Source of the DNA: Bacteroides gallinarum DSM 18171 = JCM 13658
Lineage (GTDB): Bacteria; Bacteroidota; Bacteroidia; Bacteroidales; Bacteroidaceae
NCBI RefSeq assembly: GCF_000374365.1
Contig: NZ_KB894125.1
Location: 52,577 to 116,576, forward strand
Direction of reading: 5' to 3'
Length of the DNA: 64,000 nt
Of this stretch, positions 1 through 8,868 are shown piece after piece; the stretch's first letter is position 1, and every line of letters starts with the position of its first letter. The notes under the pieces are model-generated. The model made no database searches. It was not told the origin of the DNA and saw only the letters and a list, made by a program, of their open reading frames with translations. The position numbers and the translations under genes were made by a program.

Positions 1-164
1 GCTAACGGAAGCATCGGACAACATGACCGTTATCCCGTTATCGGAGACTCGGTTTCATCCGTTCATGCTGCAAATAAAAGAGGAAAATTTCATATCGGCA
101 CCATGTTCCAAGGAAGGTGACGACCCTTGTCACTATATGACATTCTTTTACATATAACACGCTA

Positions 165-195
165 TTTTACAATATATTACATCGTCATAACTTTG
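165..195 (+). promoter_or_regulatory. Candidate mob operon promoter
   Basis: TAACTTTG at 188-195 fits the Bacteroides -7 consensus TAnnTTTG. A T-rich candidate -33 element (TTTT) lies at 165-168 with a 19-base spacer. Transcription would start near position 200 and give a leader of about 240 nt before mobA. It is assigned by consensus only. Confidence 0.5.
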
Positions 196-224
196 CCCCC
201 GTGAACAGAATGACTCCTGTGGCG

Positions 225-360
225 GCCTCATTCCGAAGCCGAAGAATGAGGCTGAAGGTCAAAATACAATTTGACGGAAGGAAAATTCATGTTCAAGCGA
301 ACATAGCAAGTTGTGTTTCGGGCCGCCCGAAACGATTCGGGCATCCCGAAACAAACTTGC
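225..360. other. Inverted-repeat cluster upstream of mobA, oriT candidate
   Basis: Three inverted repeats lie between the mob promoter and mobA. GCCTCATTC (225-233) pairs perfectly with 244-252. GTTTCGGG (315-322) pairs with 326-333. A longer arm at 306-322 pairs with 345-360, and TTCGGG-CAT-CCCGAA occupies 336-350. Transfer origins of Bacteroidales mobile elements often lie next to their mob genes and contain inverted repeats near nic, so this is the best oriT candidate here. It could instead only be structured leader RNA. Confidence 0.4.
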
Positions 361-438
361 CGCTCGCCTGCCGGCTCGGGAGGGATTTCCTCCAAAGTCG
401 GAAATCCATGACGGAAAAATCAACAGACAAAAACATCA

Positions 439-909
439 ATGCGTATGGAGGAAAACAAAAAAGGAAAGACAAGGAAAAGCACGGGAAGGAAACCGAAACC
501 GGACCCGGCGGTGTTCCGTTACGGCATCAAGCTGAACTCCCGGGAGAACGGGCAGTTCGAGCTGCTGTTTCAGAAATCAGGGCTGAAACACCGTGCAAGG
601 TTCATCAAGGCGATGATTTTCGGACGGGAAATGAAGGTGGTCAGAATCGACAAGGCGGCGATGGACTACTATATCCGCCTGACCAATTTCTATCACCAGT
701 TCCAGGCGATAGGCAACAACTACAACCAGACGGTGAAAGCCGTCAAGTCGAATTTCGGGGAGAAACGGGCTTTCGTCCTGCTCCGCAGTCTGGAAAAGGC
801 GACCATCGACCTGGTGGTGCTGAGCAAGCGGATTATCCTGCTGACGCGCGAGTTCGAGGAGGAATACCTAATAAAAAGAAGGAAGGAGGAACAGCGGAAT
901 GGTGGCTAA
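439..909 (+). CDS. mobA: Conjugal transfer protein MobA (relaxosome accessory)
   Basis: A 156-residue basic protein with the features of the MobA accessory proteins found beside relaxases in Bacteroides conjugative elements: a lysine/arginine-rich N-terminus, a core starting near residue 28 (VFRYGIKLNSRENGQFE), and a helical C-terminal half ending in RRKEEQRNGG. It probably binds oriT DNA and helps the relaxase. The chosen ATG is preceded by an A-rich stretch, and an in-frame ATG two codons later is also possible. The last codons overlap the start of mobB at 899, which suggests translational coupling. The assignment rests on family resemblance plus the mobA-mobB-mobC order. Confidence 0.8.
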   Translation: MRMEENKKGKTRKSTGRKPKPDPAVFRYGIKLNSRENGQFELLFQKSGLKHRARFIKAMIFGREMKVVRIDKAAMDYYIRLTNFYHQFQAIGNNYNQTVKAVKSNFGEKRAFVLLRSLEKATIDLVVLSKRIILLTREFEEEYLIKRRKEEQRNGG

Positions 910-2149
910 GATCAACAGGGGTGCCTCGCTTTACGGGGCGGTCATCTACAACCAGTGGAAAGTGGACGGCGCCACCGCGCGCATCATAGCGGGCAACCGC
1001 ATGATTACCGACCTCACCGGAAACCCCGGAAACATCATGCGGCAGACACTGTGGGCTTTCGACAGCTATCTGGCCGCCAACAGGAACACGGAAAAGCCCG
1101 TGCTGCACATATCCCTGAACCCGTCCGTGGATGACCGCCTCACGGACGGACAGTTCGCAGAGTTGGCCCGTGAATACATGCAGAGGATGGGGTACGGCGA
1201 CCAGCCCTACATCGTGTATCTCCACGAGGACATAGACCGCAGGCACATCCATATCGTTTCCACCTGCGTAAACGAAAACGGGGAGAAAATCAGTGATGCC
1301 TACGAATGGAACCGCTCGATGGAAGCCTGCCGGGAACTGGAACGCAGGTTCGGCCTTAAACAGGTGGACGACAAGCGCAGGGAACTGCTGGAGCCGTACC
1401 TTAAAAAGGCGGACTACCGGGACGGGGATGTGAAACGCCAGGTATCCAATATCCTGAAAAGTGTATTCACCTCCTACCGCTTCCAGTCATTCGGGGAATA
1501 CAGCGCCCTGCTGGCGTGCTTCAACATCGAGGCGAAACAGGTCAAGGGGGAGTTTGAAGGCTCGCCCTACAACGGTATCGTCTATACCCTTACGGATGAC
1601 ACGGGCAGGCCGGTATGCACGCCCATAAAGTCTTCCCTTATAGGGAAACGTTTCGGCCATGAAGGGATAGAGAAACGGGCCGGGCACAATGCCCGGGAGT
1701 TCAAGGCAGGAAAATGGAAGCCTAAAATGCGGAACGGGGTGGCGACGGCCATGCACGGCTGCCGTGGCAACCGGGAGGACTTTATCCGGCTGCTTGCAGG
1801 AAAAGGAATCGACGTGGTATTCCGGGAGAACACGGAAGGGCGCATCTACGGCGTGACCTTCATAGACCATGTGAACAAGGAGGTCTGCAACGGCTCCCGT
1901 CTCGGGAAGGAATTTTCCGCCAACGCCTTCGAGCAACTATTCAACAGGCCGCAGGACATTCCCGGAGTGGAAACTACGGGAGAATATACCGGCTTGCAGG
2001 AAAGACTTTCCGACAGCGTGGAGAGTGCCATCGAACAGGCTTTCGGAATATTCAGTCTTGACACGAACGGTCCCGACCCCGAAGAGGAGGCGCTTGCCCG
2101 CAGACTGCAACGCAAGAAGAAAAAACGCCGTTCGCGCGGGATTTCATAG
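899..2149 (+). CDS. mobB: Relaxase MobB
   Basis: Relaxase/mobilization nuclease of 416 residues. It nicks oriT, stays covalently bound to the 5' end and leads the transferred strand. The three-histidine metal-binding motif of this superfamily is visible at residues 109-118 (HEDIDRRHIH). Residues about 1-180 form the nuclease domain, and the C-terminus ends in a very basic run (RRLQRKKKKRRSRG) suited to DNA binding. The start overlaps the end of mobA by 11 nt, and mobC follows after 33 nt, so the three genes look like one operon. Confidence 0.9.
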   Translation: MVAKINRGASLYGAVIYNQWKVDGATARIIAGNRMITDLTGNPGNIMRQTLWAFDSYLAANRNTEKPVLHISLNPSVDDRLTDGQFAELAREYMQRMGYGDQPYIVYLHEDIDRRHIHIVSTCVNENGEKISDAYEWNRSMEACRELERRFGLKQVDDKRRELLEPYLKKADYRDGDVKRQVSNILKSVFTSYRFQSFGEYSALLACFNIEAKQVKGEFEGSPYNGIVYTLTDDTGRPVCTPIKSSLIGKRFGHEGIEKRAGHNAREFKAGKWKPKMRNGVATAMHGCRGNREDFIRLLAGKGIDVVFRENTEGRIYGVTFIDHVNKEVCNGSRLGKEFSANAFEQLFNRPQDIPGVETTGEYTGLQERLSDSVESAIEQAFGIFSLDTNGPDPEEEALARRLQRKKKKRRSRGIS

Positions 2150-2182
2150 TTATAGAATTTTCAACCATAAAACCATATCGTT

Positions 2183-3334
2183 ATGCAACAAGAAGATGAT
2201 TTGAGGGGACTGGCAAAAGTCATGGAGTTCATGCGTGCCATATCCATCGTGTTTATTGTCATCCACGTCTACTGGTACTGTTACCGGTCATTCGTGGACA
2301 TGGGTATCAACATCGGGGTAGTCGACAGGATACTCCTGAATTTCCAGAGGACGGCAGGACTGTTCAGCAACCTGCTCATAACAAAAGTCTTTGCCGTCAT
2401 ATTCCTTGCCCTCTCGTGTTTGGGTACAAAAGGCGTAAAGAACCAGAAGATGACATGGCGGAAGGTATATGCCGCTTTTCTCGGCGGGCTCGTCCTGTTC
2501 TTCATGAACTGGTGGATGCTTGACCTGCCTTTCAACCCGATGGTGAATGCGGTCGCATATACGCTGACGCTCACCGCAGGCTACATTTTCCTGCTGATGT
2601 CAGGGGTATGGATAAGCCGTATGCTGAAGCATAACCTGATGGAGGATGTGTTCAATACCGCCAACGAGAGTTTCATGCAGGAGACACGGCTCATGGAGAA
2701 CGAATATTCCGTGAACTTGCCGACAAAGTTTGTCTATCAAGGCAGGGAATGGGACGGCTGGATAAATGTCGTGAACCCTTTCCGCGCCAGCATCGTGCTG
2801 GGGACGCCGGGTTCGGGAAAGAGTTATGCAGTGGTGAACAACTACATCAAGCAGCAGATTGAGAAATCTTTCGCCATGTATATTTACGATTACAAGCATC
2901 CGGACCTTTCGGAGATAGCCTACAACCATCTGCTTAAGTACAAGGAACGCTATAAGGTCAAGCCGGAGTTCTATGTCATCAATTTCGATGACCCCAGACG
3001 CAGCCACCGCTGCAATCCCATCAATCCGAAATTCATGGCGGACATATCGGACGCCTATGAGTCTGCTTATACGATCATGCTTAATTTGAACAAGACCTGG
3101 ATACAGAAGCAAGGTGACTTTTTTGTGGAATCGCCGATTATCCTGCTCGCCGCAATTATCTGGTATTTGCGGATTTACAAGGACGGCAAGTATTGCACCT
3201 TCCCACACGCCATTGAATTTCTGAACAAGCCGTATGCCGATATTTTCACCATCCTGACCTCATACCCGTCCTTGGAAAACTACCTTTCCCCGTTCATGGA
3301 TGCCTGGCAATCAGGCGCACAAGATCAGCTCCAA
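2183..3334 (+). CDS. mobC: Type IV coupling protein MobC (TraG/VirD4-like), 5' exon
   Basis: N-terminal part of the ATPase that couples the relaxosome to the type IV secretion channel at the inner membrane. Several hydrophobic segments lie within residues about 20-150 (membrane anchor). Walker A is GTPGSGKS at residues 207-214. The reading frame runs smoothly to ...GAQDQLQ and then meets the group II intron; read without splicing it stops at 3346 after three extra residues. Joining position 3334 to 5836 gives 675 residues, close to the usual length of this family. Function therefore depends on intron splicing. Confidence 0.9.
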
Positions 3335-3889
3335 CTGCGCCCGTAAGGGCATATAATAAATATAGCTTTGGCAAGCTATTAGGTTCGTGTTCTTTGAAAT
3401 AATAACCTATCACCAGCCGACTTATCCATTCAACGAAAGACGATGGGGAGTGTAGCATGTCGGCAAAGCCGCAAGTGGACTAACTGTCAAGTCCTGACCG
3501 TGTGGCGAGGTGAAAAGACAGATATGAGGATAAAGCCTATACTGGTTGAACGATAGTCCGAGCGGCTCGATGGTTAAGCCTTAACGGAAGACAGTTACAG
3601 ACGTTTTGCTGTGATACCCAACTTCTCCTTGTAGGTTGATTGGGCAAAAGAACTTATCACGGAGCAACTACATACATAGTAAAGGACGAAAGTCGTATCC
3701 GACAATCTGCCATGCCAAATAGTTATTATATGTCTAAACGGGGATTACCTAAATCGGAATGCCTTAAAAGGCTATAAGGTAAAGACCTTTGAATATCCGA
3801 CATGGTAACAGAGCTTCCGTAGTAGTCCGAGCAAGGGAAAGCCTTGTACATGGCGAAGGGAAGCAGCCAATATCGTTTAATGTCTAATT

Positions 3890-5725
3890 TTGGAAAATGT
3901 GAGAGACATGAAAAGAAATCCGGAAAAGATATTAAACAGTCTGACGCAACACAGTTCCGACTTGGAGTACAAGTTCGAACGTCTGTATCGGATACTGTTT
4001 AATGAAGAGATGTACTACATAACCTACCAGCGCATATATGCCAAACAAGGCAATATGACAAAGGGAGTTGACGGAAAGACCGTTGACGGATTCAGTATAT
4101 CCCACATTGAACAGTTAATTGATACGCTCAAGAATGAGACGTATCAGCCGAAACCCTCACAGCGAGTTTATATTCCGAAAAAAAACGGAAAAATGAGACC
4201 GTTGGGTATTCCGACATTCATAGACAAACTTCTGCAAGAGGTTATCCGAATGATTTTGGAAGCAATATATGAGGGCAGTTTTGAAAATTCTTCTCACGGT
4301 TTCAGACCGCAAAGAAGTCCACAGACTGCACTTTCAAGCATTCAAAAGACATTCAACAATACAAAATGGTTTATCGAAGGGGACATCAAAGGCTTCTTCG
4401 ATAACATAGACCACGAAGTGTTGATAGCCATTCTTTCAGAAAGGATTTCTGATGAAAGATTCCTTCGACTTATCAGAAAGTTCCTGAACGCGGGATATGT
4501 TGAAGATTGGGTATTCCACAAATCATACAGCGGAACTCCGCAAGGTGGTATCATTAGCCCCATACTGGCTAACATCTACCTCGACAAGTTTGATAAGTAT
4601 ATCAAGGAATACATCGAAAACTTCAACAAGGGAAAAAGACGCAAGGAAAATCCGATTGCAAAACAACTCGGACATCGTAAAGCCAAGTTAGTTACAAAAC
4701 TACGAAACACTGTTGATGAAATGGAATGTAAACAGTTGTTTGCAGAAATTAGAGAAACTGTCAAAGAACGACTGAAATATCCTGCTGGTGATGAAATGGA
4801 TAACAGTATCAAACGACTGAAATACATAAGATATGCGGATGATTTTCTAATTGGAGTAATCGGTAGTAAGCAAGATTGTATCCAAATCAAGGAGGACATA
4901 AAGCAATTTATGGCTGACAAATTAAAATTGGAACTGTCTGATGAAAAAACTCTGATTACCAATGCAAGAAAACACGCCAAATTTCTGGGGTATGATGTTT
5001 TTGTACGAAAGTCCAATGATACACGCAGAGATAAGAACGGTCATTTGACAAGGTCGTTAGATCACAAGATTGTCCTATATGTAACAACCGAAACGATAAG
5101 AAAGAAACTTCTTGAATATGATGCTGTGAAGATTGTCAAGCAGAATGGAAAAGAGGTCTGGAAATCCAAAGGTCGTCCATATATGAGATGTCTTGATGAT
5201 TTGGAGATTATAAGCCAATATAACTCCGAAATCATAGGGTTCTATAACTACTATTCGATAGCGAACAACTGTCCTGTTATTGACTCATTCTATAACATTA
5301 TGGAGTATAGTATGTACAAGACATATGCCGGCAAATACACTACTTCAAAGAAGAAGATTATCGCGAAGTACAAGAAAAACGGTGTATTCTCCATACCCTA
5401 CACAAATAAAAAAGGATATGAGGTCAGACGTGAGTTTTACGACAAGGGTTTCAAACGTAAGGAACTGCCGAATCGAAATTTAGATGATAAGTTGCCTAAT
5501 ACAGTCGCTATAACGGGTGGCAGAAATGGTCTAATCAAGAGACTCCAAGCACGGGTATGTGAAAATTGCGGTGCAACAGATAATCTTGAAATGCACCATG
5601 TACGCAAGCTCAAAGACTTGAAAGGCAAAAGTGATTGGGAAATAAAAATGATTTCCCGTAACCGTAAAACATTAGCAGTATGTACAGTATGTCATCAGAA
5701 AATACATTCGGGAAAGTTAGACTGA
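3890..5725 (+). CDS. Group II intron reverse transcriptase/maturase with HNH domain
   Basis: A 611-residue intron-encoded protein that helps the intron splice and copies it into new DNA sites. The reverse transcriptase catalytic box YADD is at residues about 315-318, preceded by the conserved SGTPQGG block near 214-220. A maturase (X) domain follows. The last ~58 residues form an HNH endonuclease (CENCG, MHH, CTVCHQKIH) that would cut the second strand of the target. The start is TTG at 3890; an in-frame ATG at 3908 is the likelier true start. The protein lies in intron domain IV, as usual. Base usage is more AT-rich than in mobC. Confidence 0.92.
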   Translation: MENVRDMKRNPEKILNSLTQHSSDLEYKFERLYRILFNEEMYYITYQRIYAKQGNMTKGVDGKTVDGFSISHIEQLIDTLKNETYQPKPSQRVYIPKKNGKMRPLGIPTFIDKLLQEVIRMILEAIYEGSFENSSHGFRPQRSPQTALSSIQKTFNNTKWFIEGDIKGFFDNIDHEVLIAILSERISDERFLRLIRKFLNAGYVEDWVFHKSYSGTPQGGIISPILANIYLDKFDKYIKEYIENFNKGKRRKENPIAKQLGHRKAKLVTKLRNTVDEMECKQLFAEIRETVKERLKYPAGDEMDNSIKRLKYIRYADDFLIGVIGSKQDCIQIKEDIKQFMADKLKLELSDEKTLITNARKHAKFLGYDVFVRKSNDTRRDKNGHLTRSLDHKIVLYVTTETIRKKLLEYDAVKIVKQNGKEVWKSKGRPYMRCLDDLEIISQYNSEIIGFYNYYSIANNCPVIDSFYNIMEYSMYKTYAGKYTTSKKKIIAKYKKNGVFSIPYTNKKGYEVRREFYDKGFKRKELPNRNLDDKLPNTVAITGGRNGLIKRLQARVCENCGATDNLEMHHVRKLKDLKGKSDWEIKMISRNRKTLAVCTVCHQKIHSGKLD

Positions 5726-5738
5726 ATGAGAAGGTGGA

Positions 5739-5772
5739 GAGCCGTGTACGGGGAGACCTGTCAGCACGGTTC
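5739..5772 (+). ncRNA. Group II intron domain V
   Basis: The 34-nt hairpin starts GAGCCG and ends CGGTTC, with a GGAGAC-containing tip. This is the catalytic core hairpin of group II ribozymes. It sits 14 nt after the maturase stop, and domain VI follows in 5773-5835. Confidence 0.85.
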
Positions 5773-5835
5773 GGAGGCGAGTGCTTGGAAACCTGCCATG
5801 GTAAAACATGGCAAGGCGCCGGGTGCTTAGCCAGT

Positions 5836-6711
5836 GGCCAGATAGCAAGCGCGAAAATCCCGCTTTCAAGGATGATTTCACCGCAGCTTTACTGGGTGAT
5901 GACGGGCGATGATTTCACGCTCGACCTGAACAATCCCGAACATCCGAAGATACTCTGTGTCGGTAACAATCCTGACAGGCAGAACATCTATTCCGCCGCC
6001 CTCGGACTGTACAACAGCCGTATTGTGAAATTAGTGAATAAAAAGGGACAAGTCAAATCCTCCATCATCATAGACGAGCTTCCCACAATCTATTTTCGCG
6101 GCATTGACAACCTGATTGCCACCGCCCGCAGCAACAAGGTGGCGGTCTGTCTCGGCTTCCAGGATTTCTCGCAATTGACCCGTGACTACGGAGAAAAGGA
6201 AGCGAAGGTAATCCAGAACACGGTGGGCAATATCTTCAGCGGGCAGGTCGTCGGGGAAACGGCCAAGTCGTTGTCCGAGAGGTTCGGTAAAATCCTGCAA
6301 CAGCGCCAGTCCATCTCCATCAACCGCCAGGACACCTCGACATCCATCAACACGCAGCTCGATTCCCTGATACCCGCCTCAAAGATTGCGAATCTCTCGC
6401 AGGGTACGTTCGTGGGCAGCGTGGCGGACAACTTCGGGGAGGAAATCGAGCAGAAGATTTTCCATTCCCGCATCATCGTGGACAGCGAAAAGGTGTCGGA
6501 AGAAATGAAAGCATACAAGAAAATACCGGTCATCAACGAGTTCAGGGACGAGGACGGGAACGACATCATGCAGCAGCAGATCGACCGTAACTACTCCCGG
6601 ATAAAAGCCGATGTGCTGCAAATTATCGAGGAGGAATTGGAGCGCATAAAGAATGACCCGGAATTAAGACATCTCATTCCGCAGGAGAACGGGGAGGGTG
6701 AAAACGGATAG
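5836..6711 (+). CDS. mobC: Type IV coupling protein MobC, 3' exon
   Basis: C-terminal part of MobC, starting GQIASAKIPLSRM directly after the intron. It contains the Walker B-like strand IIIDELPTIYF and the conserved TARSNKVAVCLGFQDFSQL segment of TraG/VirD4 ATPases. The frame is open upstream into the intron only by chance. The true product is the spliced fusion with 2183-3334. It ends ten bases before the outer part of a long fold-back repeat region. Confidence 0.88.
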   Translation, partial: GQIASAKIPLSRMISPQLYWVMTGDDFTLDLNNPEHPKILCVGNNPDRQNIYSAALGLYNSRIVKLVNKKGQVKSSIIIDELPTIYFRGIDNLIATARSNKVAVCLGFQDFSQLTRDYGEKEAKVIQNTVGNIFSGQVVGETAKSLSERFGKILQQRQSISINRQDTSTSINTQLDSLIPASKIANLSQGTFVGSVADNFGEEIEQKIFHSRIIVDSEKVSEEMKAYKKIPVINEFRDEDGNDIMQQQIDRNYSRIKADVLQIIEEELERIKNDPELRHLIPQENGEGENG

Positions 6712-6738
6712 GCAGGAATGCACCGCTGTTTTATTTCA

Positions 6739-6876
6739 GCCTGCAAAGGTCGTCCCGTGCCTGTCGGATTGGGCAAGGCCGGGCCCTTGCGGGTTTTCGG
6801 GAAAATCTTCCGCGCTGCGCTTGCGGTATTTTCCCGAAAAGCCTTGCGCAATCCGGCACGGAACGGTAAGGCAGGC
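6739..6876. repeat. Long fold-back repeat, copy A
   Basis: A 138-bp imperfect palindrome between mobC and the next gene. The outer arm GCCTGC (6739-6744) pairs with GCAGGC (6871-6876). The middle arm CCGTGC...CGGATTG...GCAAGGC pairs with GCCTTGC...CAATCCGGCACGG. The inner arm TTTTCGGGAAAAT pairs perfectly with ATTTTCCCGAAAA. The inner core (TGCGGTATTTTCCCGAAAA) recurs in copies at 11.5, 16.4 and 17.0 kb, while the outer arms differ in sequence but stay complementary. Confidence 0.75.
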
Positions 6877-6934
6877 AAGAAATAAAATATCGGCTCGCCG
6901 AGCCGGGAATGTTCAACTAAAAAAACAACAAGTC

Positions 6935-7468
6935 ATGAGCAAGACTAAAGTGGTCAATATCCGCAAGGAATCCTGTGATGTATATATAGGAAGGGCGGGA
7001 CGTGGAAAAGACGGTTATTTCGGGAACCCGTTCAGGCCGGATGCGGCAATGGCAAGGGGCGACACGCTGGAACGTTACAGGAAGTATTTTTACCACCGTT
7101 TAGGCACGGATGAAGAGTTCCGAAGACGGATCGGGGAATTGCAGGGCAAGACATTGGGATGTTTCTGTAAACCGAACCCTTGCCACGGGGATATCATAAA
7201 GGAATATCTGGACCGCATCGAAGGGAATGCGGAAGAAGTCGTCATCGGCAAGACCTATTGGAAAGGATGTGCCTACCCGGTCAGGGAAATACATGCCGGC
7301 AATCGCACGTTCAGGGTGTCGGTGGAAAGCCTGTGCGATGAACTGGTGAACGACATGCGCAATGGCGTTTATGAGGCAATGGAGGCGAACGAGGAGATTG
7401 ACGGTTATTGCACGGACGAGGAGCTGTGTACCTTGACCGATGCCGCCTTGTATGAAATGTGCTGTTGA
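6935..7468 (+). CDS. DUF4326 domain protein
   Basis: A 177-residue protein. Its first ~95 residues match the DUF4326 pattern: VVNIRKESCDVYIGRAGRG, then GYFGNPF, then a CFCKPNPCHGD cysteine/histidine motif. The biochemical function of the family is not established. The C-terminal ~80 residues are acidic and unassigned. The ATG at 6935 is chosen because the upstream part of this frame lies inside fold-back repeat A. It is the first of four closely spaced small genes that appear co-transcribed up to the terminator near 8661. Confidence 0.75.
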   Translation: MSKTKVVNIRKESCDVYIGRAGRGKDGYFGNPFRPDAAMARGDTLERYRKYFYHRLGTDEEFRRRIGELQGKTLGCFCKPNPCHGDIIKEYLDRIEGNAEEVVIGKTYWKGCAYPVREIHAGNRTFRVSVESLCDELVNDMRNGVYEAMEANEEIDGYCTDEELCTLTDAALYEMCC

Positions 7469-7505
7469 AATGAAATAAAGTTCAAACAATAAAAACAGAA
7501 AGGAC

Positions 7506-7787
7506 ATGAGAAAGAGAAGCAACTTCACCCCGATGAAAAGGCTCCATGAGATTCTTGACAGCTATGGACTGAAACTGATGGAAGTGGGGACCAACCACCT
7601 GAGAATATTCTTTGGCAACAGGAAACTGTTCGACTACTACCCGCTGCGGATGAAACTTTTCGATTACCGGCAGTGGCAACAGCTGACCTATCCGTCGCTC
7701 GTGGACGGTACGGACAAATGGGAAACGGAGATGAAAGGCATCATCGACAGCCTTATGGGATTATCGCAACAAACATCGGAACCATGA
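7506..7787 (+). CDS. Hypothetical protein, 93 aa
   Basis: A small basic protein (MRKRSNFTPMKRLHEILDSYGLKLMEVGTN...) with no family I recognise. It follows the DUF4326 gene after 37 nt with an A-rich ribosome-binding region (AAAAACAGAAAGGAC). Its stop overlaps the next ATG (ATGA), a sign of translational coupling. It is probably an accessory protein of the element. Coding status is supported by the operon arrangement rather than by homology. Confidence 0.65.
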   Translation: MRKRSNFTPMKRLHEILDSYGLKLMEVGTNHLRIFFGNRKLFDYYPLRMKLFDYRQWQQLTYPSLVDGTDKWETEMKGIIDSLMGLSQQTSEP

Positions 7788-8038
7788 ATAGGGACAACAG
7801 ACAGACGCTCGTTTGGGACAATATTCCCGAATGGGCGATTTTCGCATTGGAGTACGGTATCGAGGAGGAACTGTTCCTGGCGAATGAGGATTTGGAGATG
7901 ATAAGCCGGTTCACCGGAGAGAATTTCCCGAACGGCTACACGATGAGCGTGGATTGGGAATCATGCACGGAGTTCAATCCGTGTCCGGCATTCGGGAAGC
8001 CGTGCAAAACGTATAAGGTAACTTTTGTAACACCATAA
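7784..8038 (+). CDS. Hypothetical protein, 84 aa
   Basis: A short acidic protein beginning MNRDNRQTLVWDNIPEWAIFALEYGIEEEL, with a WESCTEFNPCPAFGKPCKTY segment carrying three cysteines. The start at 7784 overlaps the stop of the upstream gene by four bases. The frame is open further upstream, but that part is the shadow of the previous gene. The function is unknown. Its place in the run of small ICE genes suggests an accessory or anti-host-defence role, which is only a guess. Confidence 0.65.
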   Translation: MNRDNRQTLVWDNIPEWAIFALEYGIEEELFLANEDLEMISRFTGENFPNGYTMSVDWESCTEFNPCPAFGKPCKTYKVTFVTP

Positions 8039-8049
8039 AATAACTTGAA

Positions 8050-8547
8050 ATGAGAAAGATAACATTAAGCGGGTACAATTCCATCCCGGAGGATTATCGC
8101 GGGATTTGGACTGTCGAGCGTTGGGACTTGCCGGATTGGGCGGAGAAACGGGAGAAATACATGGGAAAGCGCACCATGATGGTGTATGACAAGGGAACGC
8201 GCCTGCTGGTTGAAGGACTCGGGTTTGAAATCGTGGACGACAGTTCATGGAAAAAGCCGGATGAGGTCAGAAAGGAAATAGGCGGCCACTATCTGGAATT
8301 CTACAGCGAGCAGGGACATGAGCCCCATTATGCGGACTGTATCATCCGATGGCACGACACGCTGGAAACGGAAGAAGCAAGGATTGCATTGGCAATGGAT
8401 TCCGACACGGAAAAGGACGATGAGATATTCTTCTACTGTAACAGCGTGAATGACTTGAAATCACTGGCGGACAAGGGCAAGGAGGACTTTGCCATAGCCG
8501 GATGCCTCGGTTTCGGGATGTACGAAGATTTATTACAAATAACTTAA
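8050..8547 (+). CDS. Hypothetical protein, 165 aa
   Basis: An acidic soluble protein (MRKITLSGYNSIPEDYRGIWTVERWDLPDWAE...) without recognisable motifs. It starts 11 nt after the previous stop and is the last of four small co-directional genes. A hairpin followed by a T-rich stretch lies about 115 nt downstream. It has no signal peptide or membrane segment. The function is unknown. Confidence 0.65.
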   Translation: MRKITLSGYNSIPEDYRGIWTVERWDLPDWAEKREKYMGKRTMMVYDKGTRLLVEGLGFEIVDDSSWKKPDEVRKEIGGHYLEFYSEQGHEPHYADCIIRWHDTLETEEARIALAMDSDTEKDDEIFFYCNSVNDLKSLADKGKEDFAIAGCLGFGMYEDLLQIT

Positions 8548-8660
8548 AATTATCGGATATTAAAATCAAAGATAAGGCCCGCAATGACCTTGTCCTCTCA
8601 TATTCAGACAGTGGATTGCGGAACCTTCACAGCCGATACAGGTATAGGTATAAAAAACAA

Positions 8661-8705
8661 GAAATCCCCGTCGTAATGACCGGGATTTCTCTACTTCCTT
8701 TTTAT
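8661..8705 (+). terminator. Intrinsic terminator after the small-gene operon
   Basis: GAAATCCC (8661-8668) pairs with GGGATTTC (8682-8689), and a T-rich tract (TCTACTTCCTTTTTAT) follows. The rest of 8548-8868 holds no gene apart from the 27-bp palindrome at 8829-8855. Confidence 0.6.
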
Positions 8706-8828
8706 AGTGCAGATGCGACGACTATGCTCGCACGGGCACTTTTAATACTACAAAGGTAAGCATTACCTTTGTTCTGCCAAACAAATATACGGTTCTGCTT
8801 AAAATTGCTATTCATGGAATTAAAATAA

Positions 8829-8855
8829 GATTTTTGCAGAAAATCCGCAAAAATC
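8829..8855. repeat. 27-bp palindrome, left copy flanking defence pair
   Basis: GATTTTTGC and GCAAAAATC arms around AGAAAATCC. It lies just beyond the 3' end of the rloB-like gene. It matches the copy at 11252-11278 at 24 of 27 positions. Confidence 0.7.
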
Positions 8856-8868
8856 AAATATTAAACTC

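Larger units (their letters stand above)
3335..5835 (+). mobile_element. Group II intron inserted in mobC
   Basis: A 2.5-kb retrotransposing ribozyme in the sense orientation of mobC. The evidence is an intron-encoded reverse transcriptase (3890-5725), a classic 34-nt domain V at 5739-5772, and continuity of the MobC protein when 3335-5835 is removed. The region 3347-3889 has no gene and should hold ribozyme domains I-III and part of IV. The boundaries come from restoring MobC. They give a 5' end of CTGCGCCC, where the family consensus starts GTGYG, so the first base is atypical. The 3' end is preceded by the small hairpin GCCATGG-TAAAA-CATGGC. Confidence 0.88.
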
